Source of the DNA: Rhyzopertha dominica
Taxonomy: Eukaryota; Arthropoda; Insecta; Coleoptera; Bostrichidae
Direction of reading: 5' to 3'
NCBI GenBank assembly: GCA_025024175.1
Contig: QCXZ01000041.1
Span: 15,247,786 to 15,311,785, forward strand
DNA length: 64,000 nucleotides
The first letter of the stretch is position 1; each line of letters starts with the position of its first letter. The position numbers were made by a program, and so were the translations under genes. Positions 1 through 10,538 of this stretch are shown piece by piece. The notes beneath the pieces were generated by a model, which saw nothing but the letters and a program-made list of their open reading frames with translations, did no database searches and was not told where the DNA came from.

Positions 1-1310
1 CGAATCAACGCGGCGGAGGGCAGTCAGTAATTTTTGGGAAACGTCTGTCAACGGATTTAAAAACTCGAGCAGTTATATTAATTACCTTTATCTCTTTAAC
101 TATTCGCATTGTTAATTACTTTGATTTGTTCAGTTGGCTCCGGCTTTTATTAAAGTGTTCCTGTGAATTGGTGTCTGTCTTGAAAAGAAGGGTCTAAAGA
201 TTACACTATAAAGTAATGCTTCACCCATTACGTTCCTCATTCGAAACAGAAACAATCCAGGATACTCAACCCCAGTATTCAACATTGTTAATTGGGACCT
301 GGAGCATGCGGTAAGCTAGGTACCGTAAACATCAGATTATTGCAACACACACAATACTGATTACACCTGTGATCAATTTGCTAATTTCATGTAGTCAAGC
401 ACCTGTATGCTATAACGAGCAAACGTCATACTAGGCAATGGAACAAGTCGCTCGTTCTGGTATAGCTATATTAATCACGGAAGGCTTCACGAAATGCCAG
501 TCCTGGAGTACGATTGTTCTGCATATCATACGTCAATGCGAGAGACAGGACCCATAGGACAATGGCTTAACACCACTTAGTCCTCGAGTTTAATTAAAGC
601 ATTCTTTGTGGGCATGAGCAAGAAATGGTGGCGCGTGAGAGTTTTCCTTTATTGTGTTGAGGATTTTTAAGGCGCTAGGGTTGTAATATGCGAGAAATGA
701 ACGGGGTGAATGCTTTGGTTTTATATAGTTGAGGTCAGAAGAAGGAATATTTGAGCATAACCCCTATTTATAAGCCAATTTAATTGTTCAGCCGAATGTT
801 TTTTCTTAAAAAAATTCTCAGTGAAATTTCAGTCTCACACTTTTTTTACTACCTAATCAGATTAAATTTCAATACAATTTTAATAAATCTTCTTGTGTTC
901 AATAAATAGTCCAGGGAATGGGTTTACATTGCAAAAACCCAGGTAGAATGTTTATTTTAAGGTGTTATCAATAATAAAACGCCAAGTTTTCCATATCAAC
1001 AACTTCCTGCGGGTGTTTTAAATTCCATAAATCGGCATGATCAAATCAGAAATATATATGTTACTTTTGGGCAGAAGGATTACGACCTGACCAATCTAGA
1101 AAGTGCTTACATAAACTTTTATAACTTTCGGATATTGACTGGTCATTTTTGAAAGTATATGGCAATCCAGAGATGCGTGCGCATATTTTAATGGTGAAAT
1201 ATATAGCATCTGAGATTTATGTGTACTGAAATATTCGGTTAAACATAAAAACAAATATCCTCCTTTTATATTAATGACAGTATTATCAAGGATATTCAAG
1301 AAAAATCGAG
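1..1310. other. AT-rich stretch, no gene recognised
   Basis: I see no protein motif, tRNA fold, inverted repeat or tandem repeat that I can name here. Short open frames are present, such as 67 codons on minus at 1096-1299, but they have the low complexity expected by chance in AT-rich DNA. Confidence 0.5.
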
Positions 1311-1800
1311 ACTCCGTAAACTATACTCAAATGGTCCTGGTATTCAGGTTCTAGTTAACATCAAACGCCTTAGAACAAAGATAAAACCAGATATTGAAAA
1401 CGCATATAAACAATATATAAGAAACATTGATTCCGATACATCTATGAATCCATATAAATTTTGGGCCTACGTTAACAGCAAGAATAGTTCAGGTAAAGTT
1501 CCTTCATGTACGAATTATAAAAATAACCGCTGGGTTCCCTTTAGGACATAGTCAATGCCTTTGCTACATTTTTAGCAAATCTTATGTTGATTTGAGGGCT
1601 CCGGTTCTAGAATCAGTCGAGGCTTATCAGTTCCCTCACCTGCACATTGACAGTGTCAGAGAGGATCAGGTGCTGGGAGCACTGAAGCGAACAACTAACA
1701 GGTCCTGATCGTATACCAGCTGTTGTACTAGCGCGTCCTCTAACTACTCTATTTAATATTTGCCTTAAATCGAGTTCTATTCCATGTGGACGTGTTCAAA
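1311..1800 (+). pseudogene. jockey-like non-LTR retrotransposon relic (linker and RT start)
   Basis: A frame open from about 1311 to 1550 reads like the linker between endonuclease and reverse transcriptase of jockey-clade elements: RLRTKIKPDIENAYKQYIRN, then NPYKFWAYVNSKNSSGKVPS. After a stop at about 1550 the reading continues in other frames, with VNAFATF, SKSYVDLRAPVLE, and then a degraded start of the RT domain (LKRTTNRS, DRIPAVVLARPL, LFNICLKSSSIP). The intact counterpart would be a 900-1000 residue endonuclease/reverse transcriptase acting at genomic target sites. Only about 160 codons remain, with frameshifts and stops, so this is a dead 5'- and 3'-truncated copy. The clade is inferred from remembered motif patterns. 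Confidence 0.65.
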
Positions 1801-2389
1801 GGTTTGTCCAGACCATTGGTCAAGACATTGAATATTAGTCAGAATATTGTTGTGCTGGCAAAATTATCACATAACCATCAGCGAAACATGTTTTTCGGAA
1901 GCCTTCAGGCTAGGGGAGGTTACAAGACTGATGCACTATTCTCAACTATTGCCCTACACTTATTCTTCTTATTCATGACTACCGCTCCTTTTGGATAGGA
2001 AGAACTGAAATGGTGAAATGGAGAGTGTTTGAAGATGTCCAGATAACATTACACAGTCACAAAATAGCCATAAATATATAACTCAAAAACTCGATGACTT
2101 TAGATAGAAACACTTTTCGGGACCNGCTACAGGATGTGGTNTGACAATATTGTTTCGATGTGAGAAAATTAGCGCCTGCGGATTAGGCAACCGGACTGTC
2201 GGATGATGCATGATGCTCCTTTTATCGNTCCAATCNAAGGTTCTCGAATTAACGCGAAAGCGACCGAAGGCTCTAGACCAATCGTGAAGCTCGGAAGCCT
2301 CTCATATGAAAAACTCGACGAATAGCGCATGCAGTAAGTCTGATTTGAAATGCGTGAAACAAGCGAACAAAGCGACCCTAGTGATACAG

Positions 2390-2529
2390 AGTGACTGCAG
2401 TGAAGTGTAGTTTTCAATAGTGGCTAATTGAATTAGTAGTGTTGAAACAGTAGTGTATTGTACTAGTAGAGTTATAGTTTGATGAATATTGTATTTATTG
2501 TATAAATACGTAAAGTTAAGTAAGTAACA
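2390..2529 (+). repeat. diverged 3' part of the TGTTGCGG-type LTR family
   Basis: The stretch around 2430-2475 (gaattagtagtgttgaaac followed by an agtagtgt and actagta block) aligns with the distal part of the two solo LTRs at 46977-47423 and 12115-12771. It ends in gtaaca at 2524-2529, as they do. The more GC-rich sequence just upstream (2200-2390) may belong to the same LTR but is too diverged to bound. No target duplication was found. Confidence 0.4.
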
Positions 2530-3302
2530 ATATATTCTGAGGGCATACCATCTTTGGCATAAGCAGGATCAAGGTAAATGGGCTTAGCAACGTGCTCGTC
2601 AGATCTGCAGCCTATCATATTCACAAAGGGTAATGCTTCCGCGTCACCACTAAAGTCTATTCCGTAAAAAAGGCTACAATATAGTGTGTAGCTTCGAAAA
2701 AAGCTTATGTGCTGAGTTTTCTTGTAGGTACACAATGCAGTGCCACCTCCTGCACTAGTGTACGCCACGATAAAATGGAGCTTATGGAAGATCAGAAACA
2801 GGCCAAGATTCTCCAAATTCATGAAAACGCTCAAAAATTCAAATTTTAATTGATTTAGTATATTATTCTGTTGATTGTACATACCAATAAAATATCTCTT
2901 ATGCGTTCTGCATTATTACTTTATAGCGACTATTAACCCTTAAGCAATAAATAAGAGTGTTCATTTAAAACTTAATAACCCAGCAAATCTGAAATGTTTA
3001 CGCTAAGATTAACTATTAAGAAGATATTTCGAAAAGGCGAAAGAATTTAATAAAACGTAGCTTATTGGATACCACAATATATTTCGAAATGAAAACTTGG
3101 CCTTTTATTAGTAGTAGGTATTTGGGGTGTTAAGTTTCTATCCAACCAAACGAAAATATAATATACAACAATCTACTTGGTCCTGTAGAATTACCTGGTT
3201 GAAAACTACTTCGTATTTCTGGAAAATACTTTAGCAGATATTTTAGATGATACGCCTTTAAAGATAAGGCTTAACTTAACGTACATTTTAAAATGAATTA
3301 TA
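2530..3302. other. no recognisable gene
   Basis: A 136-codon open frame on minus (2472-2882) is the longest reading here. It has no motif, signal peptide or family resemblance that I recognise, and no promoter or splice context. I see nothing else. Confidence 0.4.
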
Positions 3303-3375
3303 CTACTTATGAGAACCGTTGGATTAGAAAATCAGGACCAGTTGCCTGGTCAGCAAGGTCCTTGACTTCAATTTT
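3303..3375 (+). pseudogene. fragment of a DUF4817/DD41D-type transposase
   Basis: About 20 codons read NRWIRKSGPVAWSARSLTS. This matches the stretch just before the third catalytic residue of the intact transposase at 16421-17515, which has NRWIGRGGPVAWPPRSPDF. The fragment loses the SPD...PLD motif and is flanked by stops. It is a small dead relic of the same Tc1/mariner group, in the opposite orientation to the intact copy. Confidence 0.5.
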
Positions 3376-4754
3376 TGTAATTTTTGAACATGTATATACC
3401 TGAAAGCTTTAGTTCCAAGAAAGACTCGCGAGCAGCATTGGGCCAAAGCTTAACAGGCCCGTAATGAAAGAATACATTTATGCTTACAGAGAAAAAGTCG
3501 TCATGTGCGGCTCTTTTGGCATTTTTTTGGTAATTTTCACTATTGTATGTATTGATGGTCTAAACAACTAATTTAGTTTGCATTAGAAAACCGTATTTAC
3601 GAAAAAAAACAAAAGTGCCGAGCTTGATTCATGTGATTAAAAGCGTTTTGAAGATATTCGAAAAACACTGATTGTTGGGGCGCTATTTTCAAAAGACTGT
3701 AGCCCCGTTAGCAAGCAATATAGCAATATAGGCGATTTATGTTGAATCGGCTTAAAATTATTTATACACTACGAGGTTTTAGTTTGTCTGAGTAAAAACT
3801 GAACACCCAATATAAATGTTATGCATATATTCCGTATGACGTTTTTGTTAGATACAATGTAAATATCAACGTTTTTACCGGTTCATTTCAAATATCAGTA
3901 TTGCATTGAATTAACACAAACATTAGTCACTCTTTTATTACACTGCACATAAAATAGACGCAAACTGGAAAATAAACTAGACCTCTTGAATATGTGATGT
4001 TGGGAGGCCACTTCCGTTTATATCCTATGAAATATGATATATCCCAAATGGCAGCACTAACATCTAACAAGCATTAAAAAGGTTTCCCATGGCGAACAAG
4101 TGCGCATCAACGCTGCTTTACGACTATTATTTTAATTATTACGCCTTTCCGTTCCGCATTATTTGTTTAGTTGTGCATTACTCATAAAAAAACTAGAGAG
4201 AATAAAGGACTGTTTGGCAAACTCGATGGTTCCAAGACAATGGCGCTAATGGCAATGCTCTGTACGGTTTTTATCTGATTTAAAAGGCGAATTTTCCGTC
4301 AGCAAACTTCTTAATTAGTTCATCTGGTAGGATGTAAGTTTTAGGACCGTAGATTCTCTGCTTATTGTGGTCCCGAACAAACTCTTTAAAGTTTATTCAA
4401 AGTTGTCAGACACACTCCCAAAGTTTAGCGGCTTTCCAAAAAAAGGACCAAATTTTAATCAGGGCGTCAACTACGCCTTAATAATAATAACAACATAATC
4501 TAAGCTGAGGTGTGATATCAGACTATAAAAAGATATGTAGCTCATAGATATAAAATTGAAAATTTTAGACCGGAAGGATTTTCTTTAAAAATGTGTCTTG
4601 TGTTACTTGTATAGGCAGTACCGAGTTTTGAGAAAAACGAATCTCTTAAGCCGTTACACCAACTTTTATCAGAAGTCAGATGCTTCCCCCTTAATTAATA
4701 TACTTACACGAAATTGAATTAAAAGGTTGTCTTGATAATTGGACTTAAAAGTAT
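3376..4754. other. AT-rich stretch, nothing recognised
   Basis: No motif-bearing frame, RNA fold or clear repeat was seen. Some of it may be decayed flank of the transposase fragment at 3303-3375, but I found no matching terminal repeats. Confidence 0.4.
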
Positions 4755-5054
4755 TTGCAAAGCAGGGTAACTATTAGCCTGCATTTAGAAGATGTGAAAC
4801 AGAGGGATAGCTTTTTCATATCTTCCTCTAACAAGTACAAAGACCGAATATCCCGACAATTCTTTATTACTGCCGGAGGCATCGAAGGAGTTAACTTGAT
4901 TGAAGTAATTAAAAATATCTTGGGTTGCCTCCTAATCATGCTGTTCACCTCACTCTTAGCAAATACCGAAGCAGAGCTGTTAATAATAAAGCGCCATGCT
5001 GGTTGGAGGTCGGTATCTGAGGGTTTCATTAATACTTCAGTTGAAAACAAATAA
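4755..5054 (+). pseudogene. Crypton-like tyrosine recombinase, C-terminal catalytic relic
   Basis: A 99-codon frame ends in SLLANTEAELLIIKRHAGW, then RSVSEGFINTSVENK and a stop. Eukaryotic tyrosine recombinases of Crypton-like elements have the same order: S/TLLA..GA, then KRHGGW with the second catalytic His, then AEGY with the catalytic Tyr, then a D/TS.ENK tail. The Tyr position is Phe here (EGF), and the GHSFRR box with the HxxR pair upstream is not recognisable. The enzyme would cut and rejoin DNA through a 3'-phosphotyrosine. Without the tyrosine it cannot, so this is a relic. The N-terminal part (ISLHLEDVKQRDSFFISS) is only weakly like the family. Compare 59830-60560, which preserves the other half. 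Confidence 0.55.
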
Positions 5055-5199
5055 AGGAAGCCTAAAAATTCTTAGCGGAGAGTTAACTGACAATGAAGCC
5101 ACAACAAGTACTCCCAATACTTCCTAAGAAGACTTCAGCCTTTTTTGAAGAAAGCCTCAAGCTATAGCAGATATTTTCCAACAAAATTTAAGACATTCA

Positions 5200-6300
5200 C
5201 TGCCGGAGTCCGTACTGATGATTCCAGGTTAGTTGGCCGTGGTTGTGGCGATTTTCTCTTTGTTAACGTTTCGCTCTCTGCTGTGATGTGCTTCCTCAGA
5301 GCGGAATTCATCGTGGACGTAACTGTCTTCGAGCGAACTCAAGCTGACTCGCGTCCGTCCGCCGCTAAGTACTTACGTCGTCGTCCAGGATTGGCGGCCT
5401 CGCGACATTGGATCGCGTCCGCCGCTGAGTACTTATGTAGTTGTCCCTGGTTGGCGGAGCCGCGTCAGTGCACCGCGGCATATCACGTGATCGGTAACCA
5501 TCCGGCGTTGTTTTCCGTAAAACTGATATCCACGCACTGTTTGGTTTTAATGGTTCCTTGCGGTTGAAGTTTTCCTGGTGTTTGTAGATCTCAATAGTTA
5601 TACGTTGTACGCGAGCATAGTAGTGTTTGGCAGTATCAAAAATCCTTGCCTGTTTGCAGCAGCACTTTTTTTGGTGGTCTTAATGTACACTTTTACGCAA
5701 CTGCAAGCTTTAAAGTATACTCCGCTTGAAGATAAGGGATCTCCTTCGTAGAAGTGAAAATACGCTATAGCTTTCTTGTAGGTTTATCAACAGGTGTATT
5801 GTTCATCCTTTGCAGTATTTTACCAATACTATCGGTGATGTTCCTGATGTCAGAAGGCAGATAGTCCCTTCCCATTGGAGCTTGCTGTTGGGCAGATTCC
5901 TCCGTCTGAGCTCGTGGTTGCAGAGCTCGTTTTATCTCTTCCGTTCGTAATGATTCAGTTCTCAAATTCATTGCGCTCGCTCAAGTAAGGTGCCATTTTT
6001 CTGCCTAGGATGATGGTTGGAATCTTTGTTCTGGAAGCGGACCATGCGAGTAGGTTTGCGGTAAACCTGTCCTAGCTGTTGATTCGTTCTTTTGATGACT
6101 AAGACTTTGAGCAAGGTGAGCTTACCGGCTTTCTCGGTCTCCATGGTGCATTTTATGCTTGGTTCTAAGCTATTTAGGTATCTTAAAGGGAGTCCTTGCC
6201 ATGGCTCCAAACTACGAAGGTTTCATCAACGTGTCTGTGTCTTGTCGAGGGTTTCTTTCGTCTTTTGTTATTAGCAAGAATGCTGATTAGGCGACTTCAT
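5200..6300 (-). pseudogene. Penelope-like element relic: RT, linker, GIY-YIG tail
   Basis: Read on minus, the order is as follows. At 6233-6188, HVDETFVVWSHGKDSL corresponds to the RT catalytic box (YVDDTFVVW in live copies). Next come NSLEPSIKCTMETE and LLKVLVIKR, then VYRKPTR and SNHHPRQK (about 6150-6000). At 5971-5765 a linker reads LPSDIRNITDSIGKIL and DKPTRKL. Finally YYARVQRITIEIYKHQENFN at 5624-5558 matches the end of the GIY-YIG endonuclease domain. Several frame changes and stops separate the blocks, and the endonuclease core is missing. Penelope-like proteins copy their RNA and nick DNA in the nucleus. This copy is dead. Its 3' tail (5200-5340) recurs at 47690-47815. Penelope-like elements are known hosts of hammerhead ribozymes, but none was seen in this relic. 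Confidence 0.7.
5357..5476. repeat. two 60-bp GC-rich tandem units in the Penelope tail
   Basis: The block gtccgccgctRagtactta recurs exactly 60 bp apart (gccgct at 5361 and 5421), followed in both units by a variant of gtccNggattggcgg. Sixty bases is 20 codons, so the duplication keeps the reading frame of the Penelope-like tail on minus. Both units are GC-rich against the AT-rich surroundings. Confidence 0.65.
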
Positions 6301-8680
6301 CTGCCATTAATTTTACTAAAGAAAAAAATGTATATTCCATATTTATCACAAGAAATGATTAGTTAAGTACATACTATTTCGCACTGTTTGTTGCAAGAGT
6401 TGTGGGTCATTTAACCAAATTCAATTGAGTGCGGGTTAAATAAGTGCTATAGTTCTAGCACAGATGTAGAAGTTGTCTTTCAAGGATATCTACGAGCTTT
6501 TCAAGTACTGTCTAGTAAATTTATATTTCGTATAAGACGGATAGTACTCTGATCAAAGAGATCAAGTAGCAATTGTTAATTCGCTTAGCCCAGTATTTGT
6601 TCATGTTTTCATTGCGAAGTGTGAAGGTCTTGCCCTTCAAACTGCCCTTAAAGAACATAAGGTTTGGTAGATACACGTAAATGAATCTTGCGTTTCTTAG
6701 TAACGCAATCCACTAAAATAAACATTTCCGATCATGCAAACGCTGTTCGTGCAAGTTTTACTGAAGCAAGAGTTTAACGGCAAGTTACCGTTTTTAAAGG
6801 ATGCGCTGAATTAGAACTCTCGATTATCCCATTTACATATATAAGAAACCACGCACATGAACCGGAATGCTCTGGTGGCAAATTAATACCTTACTTCGAG
6901 AAGGAAACCGATAGCTATTTGAACCAATAACTCCACGATTTCTTCCTGCATTTTTCTCTCATACGATTTCTTACCGTTTTGTTTGATTAATTGTAATTAA
7001 TTGTAACGTTAACCTAATGCAGTTGATCTCGAAAGTAAAGAAAATCGCTTTTCAGGCTGATCAATTTCCTGGCACGTATCGCAGCAAATGATTTCGCTCA
7101 CAATCGAGAAGTGTGTTTGTCCAATAAGTGCGTCAACTTTTAGCGAATCGCTTTCATTTTCCCAGCCGCACAGATTGGCTGTGTATTTCCAGTTAGTGTC
7201 GATTTTCCGCGTACGTTCCTCCCGTCGTCGCGACTGCTGGGCGCCAGTTCGGTTCGTCGTTTTTCCGACTTTACGTTCCAGTGCTTACATCAGGGCTAAA
7301 GCTTTCTGAATGATGAGAAAAGTGGTTGCTCAAACATAGTGCACCAGATTTATTCGAATAGCAAAAGGCTAGGAATCTAGATGTATAAAGGCCATTACAA
7401 CCTTTCTTTGAAAATCCGACGAAAAATTTGTCCACCAATTCAGATGGAAGAAGTTAATAATTGTGAATTGGCACAAAAATCAACTTTGGTGAAATTTGTA
7501 TTGAAATGAAAACATCTTACAATAAATACATACATACTTAGGTTAATGTGCGATACAACAGTGAAAAATTAACCGCGACAACGTAAAAGTTAAATTAATA
7601 ATTAAATTTTGTGTTCCTAACATGATTAATAAAATCAAATGCTGCCATATATCGTTGGTTACCAGACTATTTATTATTGGAGGAGGTTGCAATATTCATT
7701 TTACCAGTACCGAAAATTTCATCATCTTGAATAGGTATCTATAATGCCTCTACGAGGGTAATGGCTAATTTTAGCAAATGTATTGATTATTTTTTGACGT
7801 TTCTAAAAACCAATAGAAAGTTTTAATTTTCACCTGTGTATCTTTTAACCATTCAGCGCATTATGTTATTGGTAATAACCGCAAGAGTTTATTATCAATA
7901 CCTGTAGTAATTTGTATTACTTTTGTTTTTATTGATTGACAACCCATTTTTCTCAAATATGAAGATCAACTGACGAAATCAGTGATAAAATTACGGAAAC
8001 TTCATAAAGAATAGAGCAGCAAGCAATATGTCAGTCTGAAATATTGAAAGTGTGTTTCTGGTTATAAAAGGTAAAAAAATAATCAAATACCACGCGAGAG
8101 TGAGAAGAAACTAGGAAATAATTCTCCAGAACTTTTCTCCAACTGTTGCCATTTGGCAACACTCGCTCGAACCTACGGATTCGTGGCTGTTACCATCAGT
8201 TCTCGAAGTTCTGTCGAATTATTTTTAATTTATTCTCACTCTCCGTAAGTAAATATTATTAATGTTAGCTTGATCAATGATAAATTGTCGGACCATTATG
8301 GTTTGTTATTTGAATTGTTGATTAAAACGATAAAAATCTATTTCTGCCGGTGAAAATGATTGCCTGCAAAAGGCGATTTCCTGAGAAAAACATACAACAA
8401 TTTCGTAACTTAATCACTTAATGCATTTAACTCCAGAAATTATTGACCTGCAGAAAACCGCGCATTTCCAAAATAAGTTGTAGGTTTTTTCTAAGGAAAC
8501 AATGCTTTCAATCTACATACATAATCTGACACCAGCGCTACTGTTGTTTTCGCCCCCAATCGCACTATATGCAAGAAATTCCGTAAGCTAACATTATAAA
8601 CCTTTCTTTTGAGGGTGAGTCTTACCTATCCAAGTAAAAAACCGCAAATGCGCATTGCATAAAAAGGGGCTGAAAGATGA
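6301..8680. other. mostly AT-rich; one GC-richer patch
   Basis: No recognisable gene. The patch at about 7080-7310 is GC-richer. On minus it holds an open frame of roughly 95 codons (7297-7012) with a TANLCGWENESDSLKVDALI stretch and a CCDTC cysteine cluster. I do not recognise it and see no start or splice context. A perfect 7-bp inverted repeat (gttgcca/tggcaac) lies at 8143-8158. Confidence 0.4.
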
Positions 8681-8767
8681 TGTAATGCTGACAGATGGCA
8701 TTGCCATCTAAATTCTTACTTACATCATACCATTGCTTTGGTATACAGGCAAAACCAGTTCCGTGCC

Positions 8768-8857
8768 GTGCTGTCTGCACTAGACCTAAACTGCACTCAT
8801 GAGCTGTAATGACAGCGAGATAGATCTATCTGCAGTTGGTTGGGGTGCAGACAGCAC
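8768..8857 (+). ncRNA. type I hammerhead ribozyme, core-mutated
   Basis: Outer stem I is a perfect 13-bp pair (8768-8780 with 8845-8857), and inner stem I is ACTGCA (8790-8795) with TGCAGT (8831-8836). Stem II is GCTGT-AATG-ACAGC at 8803-8816. Stem III is TAG-AT-CTA (8821-8828), and the cleavage triplet ATC ends at 8830. The core differs from consensus at two positions: CTCATGA instead of CTGATGA (8796-8802), and GAGA instead of GAAA (8817-8820). Both sites are invariant in active hammerheads, so this copy should not self-cleave even though every helix is intact. Confidence 0.8.
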
Positions 8858-9117
8858 AGCATAGACATGCATTTTAATGTATGTCGGTTCTTGCCCGCTA
8901 GCAAAAAGTGCCGTGGGGGCCGCTGTCAAATTGAAGTATGCAGTTGCATGCCAATTTGTCAGGCTACAGGTCACTTCCTTTAGGAAGTAGTACCCGTTAA
9001 GACAGCTAGGTGGCTTTGCGATCATGTCAGTGTGATGCTGACAGATGGCATTGCCATCTAAATTCTTACTTACATAATACCATTGCATTGGTATATAGGC
9101 AAAACCAGTTCTGTGCC

Positions 9118-9207
9118 GTGCTGGCTGTACTAGACCTAAACTGCACTGATGAGCTGTAATGACAGCGAAATAGACCCATCTGCAGTTGGTTGAGGTGCAG
9201 ACAGCAC
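9118..9207 (+). ncRNA. type I hammerhead ribozyme, intact core
   Basis: The core is consensus: CTGATGA at 9146-9152 and GAAA at 9167-9170. Inner stem I is ACTGCA (9140-9145) with TGCAGT (9181-9186). Stem II is five perfect pairs around an AATG loop (9153-9166). Outer stem I pairs 9118-9130 with 9195-9207, with one mismatch and one wobble. Stem III (9171-9178) is three pairs with one A-C mismatch. The predicted cut is between 9180 and 9181, after ATC. A very short stem III is typical of animal satellite hammerheads, which often act as dimers. The internal loop of stem I (9131-9139 against 9187-9194) is where the usual loop-loop contact with stem II would form. Confidence 0.85.
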
Positions 9208-9417
9208 AGCATAGACGTGCATTTTAATGTATGTCGGTTTTTGTCCGCTAGCAAAAAGTGCCGTGGTGTCCTGCTGTCAAACTGAAGTATGCAGTTGCAT
9301 GCCAGTTTGTCAGGCTACAGATCGCTTCGTTTAGGAAGTAGTACCCGTTAAGGCAGCTAGGTGGCTTTGTCATCATGTCAGTGTAATGCTGACAGATGGC
9401 ACTGCCATCTAAATTCT

Positions 9418-9879
9418 AACTATAGTGTTATTTTGCTCTAGCTAATTTTCGACCAGCACTTGATGCCCAACTTACTAACCACTTAAAATTAATAATTTTC
9501 TTAGTTTATCATAGTATGCATAGCTTTATTAAAAATCGTAATTTATATATGGCTTTTTATAACTTTGTATCAACCATCATGGTAACACGTACAGGAAAAT
9601 GCGTCTTGAGTGGGTCGAAATAGCTGTCAGCTTGTTTGTAACGTCAAACTTCTCCTTTCCTGACTCAACATATGTTATGTAATGAGGAAGGAAAGCTAGT
9701 TTAAGAGGGCCAACTGAAACATTAACTGTATAACCGTTAACTAATATTTAACTTCATGTGGTCTGGTATACGGTGGCTGAAGTGGTTTGCGAGAAAAACT
9801 GTCTTAAAATAATGGCTACAGAGGTGTTTTCTTGATGAATGCAGATTAATTAATTAGATACAGAGACTCCATTCAATTC
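9418..9879. other. no feature recognised
   Basis: AT-rich sequence between the ribozyme array and the integrase relic. It may include decayed pol sequence at its right end, but I see no motif. Confidence 0.4.
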
Positions 9880-10475
9880 TTCAGAAAGTTCAGCTGAAAT
9901 TGCTTAATATTAAGATAGTACACTGTTCTGTTCGTCACGCTCAGGCTAACAATTCTGAAAGGACTATGCGTGAACTAGGTAGGTTGTTCAGGACCTACTG
10001 TCACGCTAAACATTCAAAGTGGGCTTTGGAGGTTCCCAAAATAGCGAATTTCTTGAATGCTGTCGTTCATGAGTCCACTGGTTTTACACCGTTTGAACTC
10101 CAGTTTGGTAAGCCAAATCGCTCCTTATTACCTCCTGAGATAATTCATTCGACAGTTGTTAAAGACCATAACGCTCACGTTAAACTTTATTTGGCTCGAG
10201 AAAGTCTACAATCCCGCGCGGTACTTCGCCGGTTAAGGCAAACCGTATCCTAATTTTAAGGTTGATGATTTAGTGCTCCTTAGGAGTAATCCCTTTTCCT
10301 CACTATTACAACAACAAATTAAAAAGTTTATTTTGTTATACGAAGGGCCTTATCGTATTAAAAAGAAAGTTAATTTTTCAACATTTATTTTTGTGTGATT
10401 GTGTGGATGCCAACATCGAACGTCGTATGTTCCACGCTTCACATTTAAAGTTAAATGTATCTAATAGTAAATGAA
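9880..10475 (+). pseudogene. gypsy-like retrotransposon integrase C-terminus, broken
   Basis: The open frame 9900-10253 contains HAQANNSERTMRELGRLFRT, CHAKHSKWA and HESTGFTPFELQFGKP. These are the end of an integrase catalytic core and the start of its C-terminal domain. A frameshift lies near 10245, after which another frame gives DDLVLLRSNP, KFILLYEGPYRI and ERRMFHASHLK up to about 10473, with at least one further stop. Everything upstream of the integrase (gag, protease, RT, RNase H) is absent. The polypurine tract and LTR follow directly, so this is the 3' remnant of a 5'-truncated element and cannot function. Confidence 0.75.
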
Positions 10476-10520
10476 TTTTCTTTTATAAATTTTTGTGTAT
10501 TTTGAAAACTACCCCAAGAT

Positions 10521-10538
10521 GGGGGGGGGGGGGCAGAT
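10521..10538 (+). other. polypurine tract next to LTR
   Basis: A run of 13 G followed by caga sits directly before the TGTAGCAG start of the LTR. This is the expected place for the plus-strand priming tract of an LTR retrotransposon. The pure G run may have lengthened by slippage. Confidence 0.65.

Larger units (their letters stand above)
8681..9417 (+). repeat. tandem 350-bp hammerhead-ribozyme repeat (retrozyme-like), 2.1 units
   Basis: The block tgtRatgctgacagatggc starts at 8681, 9031 and 9382, giving two full units of 350 and 351 bp plus about 36 bp of a third. Each full unit carries a hammerhead motif on plus (8768-8857, 9118-9207). The predicted cleavage positions are 8830 and 9180, so one RNA monomer would be exactly 350 nt. 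There is no coding capacity: frames on minus through the units merely repeat with them. Short, non-coding, tandem, hammerhead-bearing units of 150-400 bp define animal retrozymes and older satellites such as the newt and schistosome ones. Terminal repeats of Penelope-like elements are the main alternative. A third copy at 58638-58982 ends at the same unit position. Confidence 0.85.

Noticed and set aside
2472..2882. 136-codon minus frame
   Set aside because: No recognisable motif. The C-terminal part overlaps the LTR-like remnant.
8786..9254. Open frames of 100 and 62 codons on minus in the hammerhead units
   Set aside because: They repeat with the 350-bp unit and run antisense to the ribozyme, with no protein motif.
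8681..9417. Tandem repeat considered as a CRISPR-like array
   Set aside because: Whole 350-bp units repeat without unique spacers, and the genome is eukaryotic.
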